Positions 5,428 through 8,001 of a stretch of 8,001 nt of DNA are shown in pieces. The stretch is from Methanomicrobiales archaeon (GTDB taxonomy: Archaea > Halobacteriota > Methanomicrobia > Methanomicrobiales > Methanoculleaceae), in assembly GCA_019136335.1 (NCBI GenBank), contig JAGVUK010000286.1, positions 1 to 8,001 of the forward strand. The letters run 5' to 3'. Positions within the stretch are counted from its first letter, which is position 1. Every line of letters starts with the position of its first letter. The notes under the pieces are model-generated. The model was not told where the DNA came from and searched no databases. It saw only the letters and a program-made list of their open reading frames with translations. A program made the translations under genes and the position numbers.

Positions 5428-5908
5428 GCGGATCAAGCATCGTGCGGGCCGTCTCCACCAGGGTGCCGAGCCCCTCCGGCGTGGCGGTGCCCCTCTCCAT
5501 CCAGCGGATGATGCCGCGCCCGTCCAGGAGGTAGATGTGGGCGAGCGACGGGTCGTCGATCCCGTATGCCCGCCGGCACCGCTCGATATCCCCGGGTATG
5601 GTCAGCACCAGGTCGTACTTTGCCTGAGGTGCGCTGCCGCGCAGCCCCCGGTTGATGCGGTCGGCAAGGGACCTGCCGATGAGGCTGTCGCCGACCACCG
5701 CGACGAGGTAGGTCGTCACCCGGGAGTTCCCGGTGAACGCCGGGGGCGAGGCTGACTCGAGGAAGACAAGGACGATGAGCGAGGCGTCGCCCTCGGTGTC
5801 GTCGGGAAGGGTGAGGGCCCGGCCGGTGATCGACGTAGCCATGAGGGTGGGAAACGTCCTGCCGCGGGCCGCGGGCACCGGCTCGATGGTTGCTGCCGTT
5901 CCATGCAT
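5417..5908 (-). CDS. ATP10-like thioredoxin-fold protein lacking CxxC
   Basis: Taken from the ATG at 5908, the product has 163 residues. The order of elements is that of redoxin-type folds: GRTFPTLMATSITGRALTLPDD (16-37), the core strand ASLIVLVFLESA (42-53), a middle helix, the strand KYDLVLTIPGD (97-107), AYGIDDPSLAHIYLLDGRG (114-132) and IIRWMERGTATPEGLGTLVE (133-152). The last parts resemble mitochondrial ATP10, an ATP synthase assembly factor that also has a thioredoxin fold without the redox pair; I infer only fold and family, not that job. There is one cysteine (C111) and no CxxC. No signal peptide is seen, so it should be cytosolic. Upstream in-frame sequence is Arg/Pro-rich, which argues against a longer start. 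A minus-strand TGTATCC at 5934-5940, about 29 bases before the ATG, may be a weak TATA box for a leaderless message. Confidence 0.7.
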   Translation of the reverse strand: MHGTAATIEPVPAARGRTFPTLMATSITGRALTLPDDTEGDASLIVLVFLESASPPAFTGNSRVTTYLVAVVGDSLIGRSLADRINRGLRGSAPQAKYDLVLTIPGDIERCRRAYGIDDPSLAHIYLLDGRGIIRWMERGTATPEGLGTLVETARTMLDPLIE

Positions 5909-6012
5909 GGCCCGGGGATGGGGAGCGATCCGGATACATCCTCCCCCGGGGGACCTGCGACCCACGGGGACGTTTCGCCAGGCACTTACCTGTGAGCCGC
6001 AATACCATCTCT

Positions 6013-6019
6013 GGAGGGG
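6013..6019 (+). promoter_or_regulatory. Ribosome binding site of the Clp1-like gene
   Basis: GGAGGGG lies three bases before the ATG at 6023 (GGAGG at five). The intact site and intact first 18 codons show that the gene start is authentic and that the damage lies further in. Confidence 0.65.
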
Positions 6020-6022
6020 CAC

Positions 6023-6854
6023 ATGATCAGGATCGGGGAAGGATGGGAGGACCTCGCCGCGGCCATCGCGCAGGGGCGGGAAGACGACGCTCTGCCGCTA
6101 CCTCGTCGACAGGGTTGCCGCTCACACGCGGACCGCATACGTCGACTGCGACACCGGACAGTCCCGGGTCGGCCCGCCGACGACCGAGGGGATAGCCCTC
6201 TCCTCCGGCCCGACCTACCTCCGGTTCGTCGGCTCGACCTCCCCCGGCGGCCACTTCATCCAGACGTTGACGGCGGCAAAGCGCCTCGTCGAGAAGGCCG
6301 CCGAACTCTCGGCTGGGGCCACCGTCATCGACTCGCCCGGCCTCGTCGCCGGCGGGGTCGGCGCCGAGTTCCAGTTCCAGATGATCGACCTGCTCCGCCC
6401 GACCCGGATCGTCGCCCTCCAGCGCGGACGGGAACTGGAACGGCTGCTCGCGAACTTCGCCCGGGACCCGGGAACCGCTATCCACCGGCTCCCGGTATCG
6501 CCGGCGGCCGTCGCCCGGACCGCAACCGGGCGGCGGCGCTACCGCGAGGAGCGGTTCACGGCCTATTTTGCCGGCGGCCGGGCGCAGGAAGTCCCGCTCC
6601 GGGGGCTCGGGCTCCAGGGGCGGGTGCCTGACATAGCAAACCCCCGCGGGGTCGGCGGGAGGCTTCTCTCCCTCAACGACCCGGAGAACTTCACCCTCGC
6701 CCTCGGCATCATCGAGGAGATCCGCCCCCGGGGAAGCGTCCTCTGCGTCTTCGCGCCGCCCTTCGACCACGCCGCCGTCGCGTCGGTCAGGTTCGGCTCG
6801 CTCTACCTCGACCTCGATGCTGAGCCGGGCTCGATGGAGTCCTTCCGCCCCTGA
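6023..6854 (+). pseudogene. Clp1/GRC3-type polynucleotide kinase, broken at the P-loop
   Basis: Frame 2 reads MIRIGEGWEDLAAAIAQG and then turns into Arg/Pro nonsense that runs to about 6631. Frame 3, open from 6027, carries the rest: GGKTTLCRYLVDR from 6075, YVDCDTGQSRVGPPTTEGIAL, FVGSTSPGGHFIQ, VTVIDSPGLVAGG-like strand and loop at about 6321-6359, and FQFQMIDLLRPTRIVAL, ending at the TGA 6852-6854. These are features of Clp1/GRC3-family P-loop kinases, which phosphorylate 5'-hydroxyl ends of RNA or DNA. The switch occurs at 6074-6080. The usual hydrophobic strand and first glycine of G-x4-GKT are absent, so more than a single-base slip is needed; a deletion of roughly ten codons plus a frame change fits. 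The C-terminal part has no good start (TTG at 6267). Sequencing or assembly error cannot be excluded. Confidence 0.75.
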
Positions 6855-6863
6855 CCCCCCGCC

Positions 6864-8001
6864 CTATGCCGGGAGGAGCGAGAGGAAGAGCACGTACACC
6901 GCCGTCTGGGCGACGGTGAGCGGGACGCCGACCCGGGCGAACTCCCCAAACGTCAGCGTCTCGCCGCCCTTCTCCGCGCCCTGGATGACGATGACGTTGC
7001 TTGCCGCGCCGAGGATCAGCATGTTCCCGGCGATGGTGCTCCCGGCCGCAAGCGCCATCATACCCGTCGTGGACGTCCCGAGGTGCTCGAGGACCGGGAG
7101 GGAGAGGGCGACGAAGGGGACGTTCGAGACGAACTGGGAGACGACGACGCTTATCACCGTAATGACCGGGACGGCCGCAAGATCGAGCGAACTCTCCTCG
7201 ATGAGCGGTTGGAAGAACCCCGACTGCCAGACGCTCGCCATGAGGACGAAGAGGCCGGCGAAGAAGGCCAGGGTCGGCCAGTCGATCCGGCGGACGAGCT
7301 CGAACCGCCGCCTGCTCCCGACGAGGACAGGCATGGCCGCAACGACCGCGATCCAGGTCAACCGGAGCTCGAAGTCCGGGACGAGCATGGCCGCGGCAAC
7401 CTTGACGGCGATCAGGAGGATGAGCAGGACGAGCGAGAGGCGGGCGAGCGCCGCGAGGGCGGGGTCAAGGATCTCCTCCTCGCGGTGGACCAGCGGGGCC
7501 GAATGGAACTCGCCCGGGAACGCCCGGCAGAGGAAGACGTAGGCGAGCAGGAGCGAGATCGCCGTCGGGATCGCAAGGTAGAGGGGGAACGTGATGAACG
7601 GGTTTTCGACGCCGCCCGAGAGCGCGACAAGCAGGTTCTGCGGGTTCCCGATGGGGCTTGCGACGCTTCCCGTCGTGACGGCGAACGCGAGCGAAAGCAG
7701 CAGGAGTTTTGCGGAGATGCCGTGCCGCCGGGCGAAGTAGAGCATCAGCGGCGTGCCGATGACCGCGAGCGTGTCGTTCATCAGGAGCGCCGAGAGGACG
7801 CCGCCGCCGATGAGGATGAGAACGACCAGGTGCCGGACCGACTCCGCCCGGGAGAAGAGGCGGGAGGAGAGGTGGTAGAGGTAGCCGCTCTCTGCGAGCG
7901 CCTCCCCGATCACGAACATGAAGAAGAGGAAGAGCATCACGTCGGGGTTGATGGACGCGAGCGCATCCGCCGGCGTGATCGCTCCCGTCACGAGGACCGC
8001 G
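6864..8001 (-). CDS. ArsB/NhaD/SLC13-type ion transporter (N-terminus outside window)
   Basis: The frame is open to the right edge, and the visible GTG at 7991 is probably internal, so the first few dozen residues are missing. The visible part (about 378 residues) has some nine or ten hydrophobic segments. Counting from the GTG, these are NPDVMLFLFFMFVIGEAL (15-32), HLVVLILIGGGVLSALLMND (54-73) with the re-entrant TTGSVASPIGNPQN (106-119), and a second-half counterpart with VSNVPFVALSLPVL (288-301) and STIAGNMLILGAASNVIV (318-335). The paired helix-break motifs GNPQN and GAASN mark the ion transporter superfamily that includes ArsB, NhaD, CitM and SLC13 carriers. The substrate (arsenite, sodium/proton, citrate or other anions) cannot be decided, and no ars genes are adjacent. 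A charged cytoplasmic loop (REEEILDPALAALAR) separates the halves. The TAG at 6864-6866 lies nine bases from the convergent kinase gene. Confidence 0.88.
   Translation of the reverse strand, partial: AVLVTGAITPADALASINPDVMLFLFFMFVIGEALAESGYLYHLSSRLFSRAESVRHLVVLILIGGGVLSALLMNDTLAVIGTPLMLYFARRHGISAKLLLLSLAFAVTTGSVASPIGNPQNLLVALSGGVENPFITFPLYLAIPTAISLLLAYVFLCRAFPGEFHSAPLVHREEEILDPALAALARLSLVLLILLIAVKVAAAMLVPDFELRLTWIAVVAAMPVLVGSRRRFELVRRIDWPTLAFFAGLFVLMASVWQSGFFQPLIEESSLDLAAVPVITVISVVVSQFVSNVPFVALSLPVLEHLGTSTTGMMALAAGSTIAGNMLILGAASNVIVIQGAEKGGETLTFGEFARVGVPLTVAQTAVYVLFLSLLPA

Noticed and set aside
4834..5436. Minus-strand open frame (200 codons) opposite the four-helix membrane protein
   Set aside because: Highly charged Glu/Arg/Asp/Gly sequence is the expected antisense of a hydrophobic membrane protein gene. 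The plus frame has a signal peptide and four clear helices.
6074..6082. Programmed ribosomal frameshifting in the Clp1-like gene
   Set aside because: A shift alone would not restore the missing P-loop strand and first glycine, and no slippery sequence with a downstream structure is evident.
6027..6770. Minus-strand open frame opposite the Clp1-like gene as the true gene here
   Set aside because: Clear kinase elements are on the plus strand (GGKTTLCRYL, DCDTGQ). The minus frame shows only charged low-complexity sequence.

Overview
The window looks like chromosomal DNA from a GC-rich methanogenic archaeon, most likely Methanomicrobiales and possibly near Methanoculleus. That placement is an inference from gene content and style, not from a search. 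The archaeal signs are AT-rich TATA-type boxes about 21-30 bases ahead of start codons, candidate leaderless starts, short T-run terminators, a Clp1/GRC3-type polynucleotide kinase relative, an MJ0936-type phosphodiesterase, and a secreted Thr/Pro-linker protein of the kind common in methanogens.

Layout from left to right. (1) Bases 2-643 (+) hold the end of a gene whose product joins a universal stress protein domain to a GNAT acetyltransferase. It converges on a 56-residue acidic protein gene (686-856, -). (2) A YfcE/MJ0936-type metallophosphoesterase (1128-1625, +) converges on a 451-residue secreted protein (1661-3016, -) that has a tandem repeat in its linker. (3) Bases 3017-3903 hold no credible gene but are rich in structure: an AT-rich promoter island, perfect hairpins, G-quadruplex-type tracts on both strands, and a nested inverted repeat just ahead of the next promoter. 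(4) A small FMN-binding split-barrel flavoprotein (3904-4380, +) is followed by a signal-peptide protein with four predicted membrane helices (4444-5427, +). Its 3' end overlaps by 11 bases that of an ATP10-like thioredoxin-fold protein (5417-5908, -). (5) A Clp1-type kinase gene (6023-6854, +) is divergent from the ATP10-like gene and is broken at its P-loop by a frameshift plus apparent deletion. It ends 9 bases from a convergent ArsB/NhaD/SLC13-type transporter (6864 to the right edge, -).

The genes alternate in strand and mostly meet tail to tail. I see no multi-gene operon and no defence, mobile-element or CRISPR module. The points most worth a second look are the USP-GNAT fusion, the damaged Clp1-like kinase, the structured 887-base intergenic region, and the membrane protein whose mature form may begin with histidine.
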